From Enoplolaimus lenunculus (Eukaryota > Nematoda > Enoplea > Enoplida > Thoracostomopsidae), in assembly GCA_030248215.1 (NCBI GenBank), contig JASANG010001592.1, positions 1 to 64,000 on the forward strand: a DNA stretch of 64,000 bases, written 5' to 3'. Made by a program: the position numbers and the translations under genes. Positions 24,524 through 34,223 of the stretch are shown piece after piece; the stretch's first letter is position 1; every line of letters starts with the position of its first letter. Below the pieces are notes generated by a model. The model did no database searches, was not told the origin of the DNA, and saw only the letters and a list, made by a program, of their open reading frames with translations.

Positions 24524-25886
24524 TGTTACGACTAGTTGTTTTGGCATCATCTTTCGCTGCCTTCCTCCGGCCGCTGTTTTTGCGAATGTTAGGGATAACG
24601 GGAGTGAGAGCTAGGAGTGCGCCAATTTAAATTTGTTTGCTTATACTATCCCCCCCGTCCCATTTTATTGCGAGACACTTAGAGATTTCTCCATTCTCTA
24701 AATTATTACGCCGCATCCTCACCCCCCCCACCACATATAAAAATTTTACACCCCCTTCCTCCCCTCCACCACCCCTTTTCCCCTCTCCTTTTTTTCCCCC
24801 CCTTCTTCCTGCCGCCCCCCCCCCCCCCCACACAACACACCACACACCACCCCACGCACCACCCCCCACCAAAAAAAAAAAAAAACTTAAAAACACGGCC
24901 CCCACTATACCACCCACCCCCTTTACCCTTGACGCTTTTATTGTAAAAAAAAAAATTTTTTTCCCCCCCCCCCCCTTAAAATATTTTTCCCCACCCGCCC
25001 CTTAAACTCTCACTCACCGGGTTCAAATAATAATTTTGGAAAAAAAAACTACCTGGAGAAATCGCAGCCGAACATGAAAAAAAAAAAAAAAAAAACCACC
25101 ACCCCCTTTTTACTCAGTACCCCAAAAAAAACAAAAAACACAATAAATTAAATTAATTATAATTATAAAAAAAACCCAATAAATAAAGAAAACGCTAAGG
25201 AAGAAAGAAAGGAAAAAAAAAAAAAAAAAACCAAACACTCTACCACCCCCCCTCCCCCAAAAATTCCCTTCAACCAACCCTTAATTCCAACACCCAACTC
25301 TCTTCAAAAAACATCCTCTCAAAACCAACCAAACAACATCCAAGTAAAAAAGATGCGTACAAATAAAATATAAATTACAAAAAACACAAACCAAAACAAA
25401 AAAAAGGGGCTCAGTTCGTGTTTTACAGCAAACTGCTGTCGGTGCTACCGGTGCGATTTTCTGGTTGTTTTAGCGTAGCTTCTTGAGTATATAGTATTTT
25501 TGCGGCTCTTGAGCCTTCTAAGCAACCGACGATTTCTGATTTAAGTTTAGTCCCGACAGACATCCGAGTTGTACAATTGCCTTTGGGTAGTGTAGCTATA
25601 AGTTTTTTTTTTGGGCGTAGTGCTTAAATTAGAAAAACATGTGTTGTATTGTCCTGTCAGACATCCGAGTACTCTAATTGCCTTCGGGTATCGTGTTTAT
25701 TTTCTAAAGTAGTTATAACCCTGCTGTGGACTAAGTGTGTGAATTCAGAATTTTGTGTTAGCGCGTCAAAGCTAATTTTGATTTTTGTAGAATTAGTGAG
25801 AATTTGATTAGTGTGTGCTAAGGTAACCGGCAGTATTGGAAGGCGTTCCTTGGAGTGCCGACCGTAAATACTTTACCGTTGTTACA
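24524..25886 (+). repeat. 5' LTR, with corrupted-looking centre
   Basis: The first ~125 bp match the start of the 3' LTR almost exactly and the last ~475 bp (25411-25886) match its end. Between about 24650 and 25405 the sequence is nearly free of G on the plus strand and full of C and A homopolymers. Traces of the 3' LTR can still be followed in it (TTTATTGCGAGACACTTAGAGA, ACATATAAAAATTT), so it looks like a low-quality consensus rather than real DNA. Confidence 0.88.
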
Positions 25887-25888
25887 TT

Positions 25889-25908
25889 TGGAGGTCCCAC
25901 CGAGATTT
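25889..25908 (+). other. Primer binding site, tRNA-Gln type
   Basis: TGGAGGTCCCACCGAGATTT lies two bases after the 5' LTR. From memory of eukaryotic tRNA-Gln, whose 3' part ends AAATCTCGGTGGGACCT plus CCA, this is a full 20-base complement. Confidence 0.8.
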
Positions 25909-26112
25909 TAGTTCTCTTAACTGAATAAACGACCTTGGTTCAAGGATTGGGTCCGAGTGCTAACCAATACGCGTCCCCATTTAATATTTTCGAAATTTTA
26001 AATTACGGCGAGTTATAGGTTGCGTAGCGCTGGTGTTTTAGAATCTAGTGACGACGAATCAGTCTTCTCGGAATCTTTAGAGACAAACCCCCGTGTTCTT
26101 GAAGTCAGGGGA

Positions 26113-29100
26113 ATGGATAATCTGAATCGCAATTTAGTACAGCTGGACGCTGTTGTCAAGGATTTAGCGGCACGTGTTGATGATGGTTTAAAAGGTCTTA
26201 GTGATGATTTCGATTTAATCTCTCAGAGAGTACGCTTAGGTACAGAGCCCGAATTAGCGATTACTTTCTTTCGCGGTGATTTAACTGGTTCTGATTTTAA
26301 AAGTTGGATCGATAATTTTAATACCTATTGTAACGCGCGCTTAATTGATGATGATATGAAGCTTAAGGTGTTGCCAGCATATTTAAAGGACCGAGCTAAG
26401 GATGCATACGAGCGCGTGCCTGAGCAGTCTAAGCGTCGTTTCACTGACTTAGTGCCTGCCTTAGAGGCCCAGTTAACAACACCTGAGTGGACTATGTATC
26501 ATGAAGCAGCGCTGGAGCAGCGTCGTCAGCTGCCCGGTGAAAGTGTTGCCGCTTATTTGAAAGCCATTAAGCGCGCATGTAAGAGTGTGTACCCGACCTT
26601 GGACAATGCTGCGTTTGACCGCAGAGTCATCCATCGATTTTTCGGTGGCTTGCTTCCGTCAGATGCTAAGCTTGAAGTTTTTCGAGATATGCCAAAAACG
26701 CTTAAGGAAGCTGAGGATTTAGCACAACGCTTAGATATGCAGTCTGTACTCTGTGGTCAAGCAACGAGTGTTGCTCCATTGAACCTATCGGTGCCTGCTC
26801 CAAAGCAGACTTTACATACGTTAGCAAGAGGAGTACAACTTTTGGCTAATAATCAAAAGCAGCTAATGCAGGATTTGCGGAGAGGGGCATTTAGAAACAA
26901 TGAGCGCCGAAATGGTGCACTGTCGAACAATAGAAACCGCGGCCCTCCTAACAGGGGACCTGTAAATAGAAATATACCTTTCCAACCTTCAGAAATTTCG
27001 CAAAACTTTTCTCCGCGGGGTCCAAAATGTTTCAATTGCGGACGGTTGGGTCATATGGCCGCATCCTGTTTGTTGCGGAATGGAAATTTTTCGAGAAATC
27101 AGAATCGCTCATTTCCTCAGAATAGTTTTTCACGACCATCTTATCGGTCAAACCCTCCGGTTAATAACTTCAGCCGGCCGGTACGGCCGAATATCCCAAA
27201 TCTACCTGCATTACCTCCCATTCCACCGGAAAAGAACATTGTGGCCACTACCATCGCGGCGAGCGAGACGCGTACTAAGAATTCTGATAATTCCTCTAAT
27301 CAAGAGATAGTTCAACTCAAGAAAGAAATCGAGACGTTACGTAGCCAGAATGCTTTGTTGGTTGAAAAATCTTTTCCGAATTTTGTTGGAGCCTTACACG
27401 CATCGCATACCCTGCTCGCCAAATCAGTACAGACTGAATGTACTGATACTAAGGTCGTAGAGACTCGTTCCTTTCAGTCTAAAAGTCATGATTTTGCTAA
27501 GCCAGTATTGCGGATTGGAACTGCCAAGGTTTTACCACCGACTATTATGACTTACGGGTTGTTTGCATTACTGTTTTTGTTGATTGCTCCGGTGCAGCCT
27601 AGTTTACCGAGTACTTTACACCAACTGCACCCTAAGATTTTTCCATCTTTCGGTGTGGGACTCATACCTGAGGGTTTAGTGTTGACTGCATCTGACTCAA
27701 TATATTTACCGGTAATTGTGCATGCTGGCCAAAGTCGAGTGCAACCATGTATGCCTTTAATTTTTAAGGACGCTGTGCCTGTGTATTGCAATTGTACGGG
27801 CCAACAAACATTGTTTCATGCATTTAGAAAGCAGGCTTTACGTGACTTAGCTCAAAGCTACGATGATATAGTGGACCCCGTTTTTTATGAGGAACTTATG
27901 CGAAATATTTGCGAAGAGAAACCGTTCACTTGTAGTTTTGTAACGTCGGGCCGCACCCGTCGTTTTGTGCCGCTGCTTTTAACTGGGTTGACCTCTATTA
28001 TGGGAACCGGTCTTGGCATAGCAAATAGTATTAAAATATCCCATTTAGAACCAAAGCTGCTGGCACTCCAACAGAGTGTTCGACTTCTTGATACCGAAAT
28101 TTCTGAAAATTCTGCAGCCATACAAACGGTAGCTGTTAACCAGCAACGGGTATTTGCTGTCACCCACGAAATTCAACGTTATATCGAGCAAACCCGTATG
28201 ACTTTAACTTGTAATATTGCAGAATCAGCAGCGGTGGCGCGGTTTATTTCCCAAACGAACCATTTTATTAACGGGGTGCGTACATTACTCGATGCTTTAG
28301 TGGTCGCTAGTGACAGTGGTCGTCTGTCATCAGCTATTATGACAGCAAGTCAGGTTAAGCAACTGGTTAAGAAAGAACCAATGTTGGCAAGGACTGTATA
28401 CATACACGACCCTGGTTTGTTTTATCATTTCGTTAAGGTGTATCCAGTGTTGGTTGATATCAGAGAAACACGGTTTGGGGTAATTTTAGAAATACCTCGT
28501 ATCCAAATTAAGAATGTTTTACCCTTAATGCGAGTCATAAACGTTGGTTTTAATGCGCATGCGCATCAAACTATAGCACGTTTATCCTTGCCTAAATTTA
28601 TTACTTATGATAAAAAGTTTAGTAAAGGGTACTACCACGAAGTGAAGGAAAGAGATTGCGATAAACGCCCTGGTTTATGGTACTGTGGACCAGAAGCCCT
28701 ACCTACTAGCGAAGCAGATACTTGTTTTCAAGGCATGCATGAGGCCATACTTTCCAACAATTCTTGTCGAATTGAGATTAAGCAGATGATCTCGGGTAGT
28801 CAAATAGAAACAACTCATGCTGGTTTACTCCTACGAACTTCTGAATCTAAGGTTGGGCTTACTAGAAATAAAGCTCTAGTTCCTGCATCTCGAGTAGAAA
28901 CTATTAGAGTGCCAGAACATGGGGTGATGTTTTTACCATTTGTTAATTTCAGTATGTTAATAGTTGGTGATCGCGTTTTCGTGTCTAATTCTAGGCCCGC
29001 TCTTAATTTCGAAATTTCACACGAAATGACCTATAATTTTACGCTGCATGAAGACGTAATTCCTCCGCCAGTGTGGGGTAAACTGGAAAATATTAAGTAT

Positions 29101-32100
29101 CAATCGGAGCTGACGCGAAGCCGATTAAAACGTGAGCTTATGTACTTAACCAATACTGCTGATATTGACTTACCGTATGGTGACGTGTTAAGTTACATTG
29201 GTGGTGGGTTGATTGTAATCCTGTTATGTGTAGGCATTATGTATCTATGGTATAAATATTGGTGTTGTAGTTTCTGTTGCTGCTGCAAACGCCGTATTTC
29301 AGAGCATCCACCAAGTGCCCTTGTAGTGCAGGCTAGCACTGCGGATGAGATAGTAACGATGCCGGTCTATACCACAAGTCGACCAACCAAAAGGCTTAGA
29401 GGTAAGCCGAGACGGGTTTTACAATTTTCTACTAACCTGAATCGAACTGCGAAAACATCCACCGAAACCGTGTTGACATTAGGTAAATCTCCATCCGGAA
29501 TTCAAATTTATTTCGATGACATCCCGGTGCAGGCAGTTGTTGATACCGGCAGCAACATTACTGTTATGTCGGCGGAAACGTTTCGCCGACTGAACAAGTG
29601 TGAAGATTCCTTAGTACCTGTCCCTGCCACTACTGCTGTGGGAGTAACGGGGCACGCGCTACCACTGAAGGGTGCGATTAAAGTGGATGTGGAACTAGGT
29701 TCAAAGTTTATTCCATTTCATGTGTATGTATCTGACGAGTGTGCTCATCCAGCAATCCTAGGTGTTGACTTACTAAAACAATTTGGTACTATTCATCTAA
29801 ATTATAAATCTGGCACTGTGAAAGTAGGAGGCATGCAGTTACTGATGGGTCAGGGGGCTGAACATGATGTTCAATTACCTGAGTCCACTGTTATACCCGA
29901 GTGGTCGGAGGTTCTTATCCCATGCCCTGTTAAAGGCTTCGGCAGTCAAGGTGACTTGCATTTTTCTCCTAGATACACCCTGGTCACTCAATACGGATTA
30001 AATGCAGTTGAATTAATTATAAACGACTCTGATAACGTAATTGTGCCTGTTCGACTTTTAAATATGTCACAATACCCGGTTCAGTTATATAAGGGTATGA
30101 TTATAGGTACCATAGAGCCTGTATCAGATAACCCGGTGCCAGCTGTGTTGAACGTTCAAGCAACGTTAACTAAACCTGACTTCGATTTAGTTTCCGAGCT
30201 AAATTTAAATGAGTGTGTAGTGACAGAATCTGAGAAGTCGAAACTAATAGAATTGTTTTTGGAGTTTAGTGACGTTTTTGCCAAACACGATTATGATTGT
30301 GGTACAATATCCGTAGTGGAGCATTCAATAGATACAGGGGATGCAGTTCCTATTAAGCAACGGCCATACCGTGTGCCCTTTCAGTCTAAGGCCAAGGTTG
30401 ATACTGAGTTAAATAATATGCTACGCTATGGGATTATCGAACCCTCAACTAGCCCGTGGGCTAGTCCAATGGTAGTACTTAAAAAGAAAGATGGCAAGTC
30501 GTTAAGAATTTGTATCGATTATCGCAAGCTTAATGCAGTGACTAAAAAAGACTGTTTTCCACTCCCCAACATTAACGATTTGCTTGAATGTATAGGTAAG
30601 GCTAAGTATTTTAGCGTGATGGACCTAATTTCGGGTTATTGGCAAGTGCCCATGGCGGAGAATTCTATTGAGAAAACAGCATTTATTACACCAGCAGGCT
30701 TGTATCAATTTACAAAAATGCCATTTGGTTTGTGCAATGCTCCAGCAACTTTTCAACGCACCTTAGAGGCTACCTTACGTGGTCTTGTGGAACGTATCTG
30801 TCTTATATACATCGACGATATATGCGTATTTTCGGAATCATTTGATGAACACTTAAAAAGGTTGCGGCTTGTTTTTGAGCGTTTGCGTGAAGTAGGGTTA
30901 AAAGTTAAGCCTTCTAAATGCAATTTTTTACGAAGCGAAGTTCCGTACTTAGGCCATATAATTTCTGCTGCAGGATTAAAACCTGACCCAAAGAAAATTG
31001 AGGCCGTAAAGCATTATCCTACTCCATCAGATATTACCACAGTACGGGGATTCTTGGGTTTTTGTAGTTACTATCGCCGGTTCATAAAGGACTTTGCAAC
31101 AATTGCTAAACCACTTAGCCAATTAACAAGTACTCTAAAGCCATTTAAATGGAATGCTGATGCAGAGAAAGCTTTTGAATTGTTAAAATCTAAACTTATG
31201 ACTCCGCCAATCTTGCAAGTCGCTGATCCAGCTAAACCATACATTTTGGAAACAGATGCTAGTGGTAAAGCAATTGGAGCAGTGTTGTCCCAGCGGGGAG
31301 AGGATGATAAACCCCACCCAATCGCGTATGGCAGCCGCCTACTGCAAAAAGCGGAGCGTAATTATACTACCACTGAGCTAGAAGCCTTGGCTGTTGTATA
31401 TTTTATGAAGTATTTTCGAAATTACGTGTATGGTCAGCATGTAACAATAATTACAGATCATTCGGCTTTACGTTGGCTATTAACAAATAAGAATGCTTCG
31501 GGAAGATTACAGCGCTGGGCGCTAGCGCTAACTGAGTATGATTTTACTGTTGAGCATCGAGCTGGTAAGAATATGTCGCACGTAGATGCATTGTCTCGAA
31601 CAGAAGTCGCAGACATTCGTAATGATTCTGAGGAAGAAGATATTAAGTTTGCCTATGCATTAACATTAGAGCAACCTTCTAAGCATCAAAATGAAACTGT
31701 CAAGCTTGAGTTTTCTGAAAAACAAGCACAAGATCCTGAAGTAAAGGCCCTAAAAGATTATATTGAGTACGGTATACGCCCAGACGACGCTAAGTTAGTG
31801 TCTCACTTTGCGTTAATACAGCCACGGTTTGTAGTTAAGCAAGGAGTTTTATATCACCATTATCCGGTACCTAAACACCGAGTAGGTGTGTTATGGGAAC
31901 AACTGGTTGTTCCATTTTCGATGCGGGAAGAACTTTTGTCGGCACACCATGATGACGTAGTGGGAGGTCAGCACCTAGGAGTCGCTAAGACTTATCAGAA
32001 GTTGTTGCCTAAGTATTACTGGGATGGTATGTACCGTGACGTGTTGAAATGGTGTGCCTCGTGTATTGAGTGCAGTAAGCGTAAGCTAGGAGGTACTAGG

Positions 32101-33234
32101 CCTAAGGCTCCGCTAAACCCAATCCCAACTACAGCGCCTAACCGTTCATATCATGTCGATGTTTTAGGTCCATTACCACAGACGTACAATGGTAATAAGT
32201 ATGTAGTGATTTTCATTGATCGTTTTACAAAGTATCTAGAAGCTGTATGTACTCCAGATCAAAAAGCTACTACTATTGCGAAATTATTCATGACTGAAGT
32301 TGTATGTCGTCATTCTGCTCCCTATGAGTTAGTGAGCGACAATGCACCGAATTTTCGAAGCGAGTTAGTAGACCAAATATGTAAACTTACAGGTACTCGG
32401 AAAGTTTTTACAACTCCATACAGACCCCAAACTAACGGGGTCGTGGAACGTATAAATCGCACTCTCATGAATATGGTTTCGCAATATGTAGATAGTGCAC
32501 AACGAACATGGGATGAGTTTGTTCCATTTGCTTGTTTTGCTTACCGTGTGAGTGTAAACGAATCCACAAAGTTCAGCCCGTTTGAGTTAGTTTATGGGAG
32601 ACAACCGCGTCTGCCCATTGATGTTGAATTACCAATCAGCAATGTTAATTATTTAGATGAGGAGGATTGTTTTCGTGACATCCAACTTACCCTACAAGCC
32701 GCGTGGGAATTAGCAAAACAAAACATAGAACAGGCTCAGACCCATATGAAGGTATATCATGACCGTAAGGCCGCTGAACCGCGCTATTTTCAAGGCCAGA
32801 AAGTGTTGTTGCATGTCCCCTTTCAGAAAAAAGGTAAAACAAAGAAATTAGGTCAAGAATGGCATGGATTATATAAAATAATTGAACTGAAATTTCCGGA
32901 TGTGGTTTTACAGTCTCTTACGAATGTAAAAGAACCAATTAAGCGTGTACATGTTGAACGAATTAAACCCTTTACTGGTCCGTATGTTCCAGAATTGCGT
33001 AAGCCAACATTTGCAGAGATAGCTACTGAAAAGGAATTAGAATGCGATGAAGTAGTTCCTGACCCGCCCCCAGATAATTCTGAGCAAACGGTGCCGTGTG
33101 AGATAGGTGAAACTGAAATTGAAGATACTGCTGAGCCTGAAATAAATTCTCCGGAGAGCGTTAGTAATGTTACGCCCAACGTATCTAAGTATAATTTGCG
33201 TCCCCGACGTATCCATAAACATGTAATGGGTTAG
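26113..33234 (+). CDS. Gag-envelope-Pol polyprotein of Gypsy-type element
   Basis: The frame is open from 26020; the first ATG is at 26113 (MDNLNRNLVQ), giving about 2,370 residues. Residue numbers here count from 26020. Gag: capsid-like region ~80-260 (FFRGDLTGSDFKSWIDNF) and one CCHC knuckle near 337 (CFNCGRLGHMAASC). Envelope-like: hydrophobic signal-like segment ~510 (YGLFALLFLLIAP), RTRR furin-type site ~645 followed by a hydrophobic glycine-rich segment, coiled-coil-like heptads, paired cysteines, then a membrane anchor ~1057-1091 with a Cys-rich tail. Pol: aspartic protease VVDTGSN ~1173, reverse transcriptase YIDD ~1597, RNase H TDASG ~1746, integrase HHCC zinc region ~1977 and DDE core ~2046-2142, then a GPY-like C-terminus. 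The envelope before pol is unusual. It resembles baculovirus F-type/errantivirus envelopes (inference). How one frame would yield separate Env is unknown. Confidence 0.93.
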   Translation: MDNLNRNLVQLDAVVKDLAARVDDGLKGLSDDFDLISQRVRLGTEPELAITFFRGDLTGSDFKSWIDNFNTYCNARLIDDDMKLKVLPAYLKDRAKDAYERVPEQSKRRFTDLVPALEAQLTTPEWTMYHEAALEQRRQLPGESVAAYLKAIKRACKSVYPTLDNAAFDRRVIHRFFGGLLPSDAKLEVFRDMPKTLKEAEDLAQRLDMQSVLCGQATSVAPLNLSVPAPKQTLHTLARGVQLLANNQKQLMQDLRRGAFRNNERRNGALSNNRNRGPPNRGPVNRNIPFQPSEISQNFSPRGPKCFNCGRLGHMAASCLLRNGNFSRNQNRSFPQNSFSRPSYRSNPPVNNFSRPVRPNIPNLPALPPIPPEKNIVATTIAASETRTKNSDNSSNQEIVQLKKEIETLRSQNALLVEKSFPNFVGALHASHTLLAKSVQTECTDTKVVETRSFQSKSHDFAKPVLRIGTAKVLPPTIMTYGLFALLFLLIAPVQPSLPSTLHQLHPKIFPSFGVGLIPEGLVLTASDSIYLPVIVHAGQSRVQPCMPLIFKDAVPVYCNCTGQQTLFHAFRKQALRDLAQSYDDIVDPVFYEELMRNICEEKPFTCSFVTSGRTRRFVPLLLTGLTSIMGTGLGIANSIKISHLEPKLLALQQSVRLLDTEISENSAAIQTVAVNQQRVFAVTHEIQRYIEQTRMTLTCNIAESAAVARFISQTNHFINGVRTLLDALVVASDSGRLSSAIMTASQVKQLVKKEPMLARTVYIHDPGLFYHFVKVYPVLVDIRETRFGVILEIPRIQIKNVLPLMRVINVGFNAHAHQTIARLSLPKFITYDKKFSKGYYHEVKERDCDKRPGLWYCGPEALPTSEADTCFQGMHEAILSNNSCRIEIKQMISGSQIETTHAGLLLRTSESKVGLTRNKALVPASRVETIRVPEHGVMFLPFVNFSMLIVGDRVFVSNSRPALNFEISHEMTYNFTLHEDVIPPPVWGKLENIKYQSELTRSRLKRELMYLTNTADIDLPYGDVLSYIGGGLIVILLCVGIMYLWYKYWCCSFCCCCKRRISEHPPSALVVQASTADEIVTMPVYTTSRPTKRLRGKPRRVLQFSTNLNRTAKTSTETVLTLGKSPSGIQIYFDDIPVQAVVDTGSNITVMSAETFRRLNKCEDSLVPVPATTAVGVTGHALPLKGAIKVDVELGSKFIPFHVYVSDECAHPAILGVDLLKQFGTIHLNYKSGTVKVGGMQLLMGQGAEHDVQLPESTVIPEWSEVLIPCPVKGFGSQGDLHFSPRYTLVTQYGLNAVELIINDSDNVIVPVRLLNMSQYPVQLYKGMIIGTIEPVSDNPVPAVLNVQATLTKPDFDLVSELNLNECVVTESEKSKLIELFLEFSDVFAKHDYDCGTISVVEHSIDTGDAVPIKQRPYRVPFQSKAKVDTELNNMLRYGIIEPSTSPWASPMVVLKKKDGKSLRICIDYRKLNAVTKKDCFPLPNINDLLECIGKAKYFSVMDLISGYWQVPMAENSIEKTAFITPAGLYQFTKMPFGLCNAPATFQRTLEATLRGLVERICLIYIDDICVFSESFDEHLKRLRLVFERLREVGLKVKPSKCNFLRSEVPYLGHIISAAGLKPDPKKIEAVKHYPTPSDITTVRGFLGFCSYYRRFIKDFATIAKPLSQLTSTLKPFKWNADAEKAFELLKSKLMTPPILQVADPAKPYILETDASGKAIGAVLSQRGEDDKPHPIAYGSRLLQKAERNYTTTELEALAVVYFMKYFRNYVYGQHVTIITDHSALRWLLTNKNASGRLQRWALALTEYDFTVEHRAGKNMSHVDALSRTEVADIRNDSEEEDIKFAYALTLEQPSKHQNETVKLEFSEKQAQDPEVKALKDYIEYGIRPDDAKLVSHFALIQPRFVVKQGVLYHHYPVPKHRVGVLWEQLVVPFSMREELLSAHHDDVVGGQHLGVAKTYQKLLPKYYWDGMYRDVLKWCASCIECSKRKLGGTRPKAPLNPIPTTAPNRSYHVDVLGPLPQTYNGNKYVVIFIDRFTKYLEAVCTPDQKATTIAKLFMTEVVCRHSAPYELVSDNAPNFRSELVDQICKLTGTRKVFTTPYRPQTNGVVERINRTLMNMVSQYVDSAQRTWDEFVPFACFAYRVSVNESTKFSPFELVYGRQPRLPIDVELPISNVNYLDEEDCFRDIQLTLQAAWELAKQNIEQAQTHMKVYHDRKAAEPRYFQGQKVLLHVPFQKKGKTKKLGQEWHGLYKIIELKFPDVVLQSLTNVKEPIKRVHVERIKPFTGPYVPELRKPTFAEIATEKELECDEVVPDPPPDNSEQTVPCEIGETEIEDTAEPEINSPESVSNVTPNVSKYNLRPRRIHKHVMG

Positions 33235-34208
33235 TCATAATTCCGGTTATGATATGTTTCAGGACGTTTTAATAATTTAACAACAAATTATTGCTTATTA
33301 ATTACAATACGCGTGAGTTCCACCAGTGCTAAGTTGACGGTTGCTAGACAGCCGAGGAGTACCTCATTTTGACCAATTTTGTTCTTACCGTGAAAGCATT
33401 TTCGGAAAAATGTTTCCTTCCCCTATTACGGGAATCCTAGTTTCATAACAAACGCAAAGTAAACAGAGCGGAGGCAAAATAAGGGGAAAAAGGGAAAAGA
33501 GGGGGGGGGGCCCGCGGGGGGAAAAGTGGAAGGAGGAGAAACAAGAACCATTCAAAATCAATAACACCGTGTTCAGTAAGTAAAAATTTACTTAATTAAG
33601 CAGAAATCTATACCTCCTAATTACGGAGATCCTAGAGTGCTATCTGCCAACTCGGCATAGTCTTGCCAACTGTGGCAATTATAAACAATAATCCAGTAAT
33701 TACTACACAGTTTGTTGCACGCTTTTGTATAGAGACAAACATTTTCGTTATCGGATATCACTCGTAGTTTTTTTAAAAACAAATGGGATTGGGTTGATTT
33801 TCAAACTTTTGTGGTATTTTGTTTTTCTTGTTCTAATTAGTAATCGACAAAATAATTCAGTATGCTGGGTATGTTAAAAAATTGAGGCAAGGTTTTTGTT
33901 ATTTGGTGTTTTACTGTATTTTTGTATTTTCAGCTTTGAATATGTGACGTTTTCAATGGTGAACGCATGGCGAGCAGATGTAATTAGTTACCGAGTACGT
34001 GGTGCACAGTTTAAAAACAGTTGGAAACGTGGGAGTTGACTGCGCCAAAGAGAATCAATTATGTGAGTTTTGGTGAGTAAAATTTTTACGTGTATACGTT
34101 TTTCTTTCAGGATGTAAAAAATTATAGGTCGTATTCATTAAGTGGTTGAAAATTGGGGTAGCAGTAAAGCAATTAGATGATAAAATTGACTCGCAGGAGC
34201 TCGTTTAT
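33235..34208. other. Non-coding stretch between pol and 3' LTR
   Basis: About 970 bp without a supported gene. A purine homopolymer patch (33470-33540, including a run of G) resembles the corrupted quality of the 5' LTR centre. No splice-encoded extra gene is apparent. Confidence 0.6.
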
Positions 34209-34223
34209 GATAAGAAAAGGGGG
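34209..34223 (+). other. Polypurine tract
   Basis: GATAAGAAAAGGGGG directly precedes the TGTTACG start of the 3' LTR, the standard position for plus-strand priming. Confidence 0.85.

Noticed and set aside
24627-25005. Open frames over the C- and A-rich block
   Set aside because: They come from homopolymer runs in what looks like low-quality sequence.
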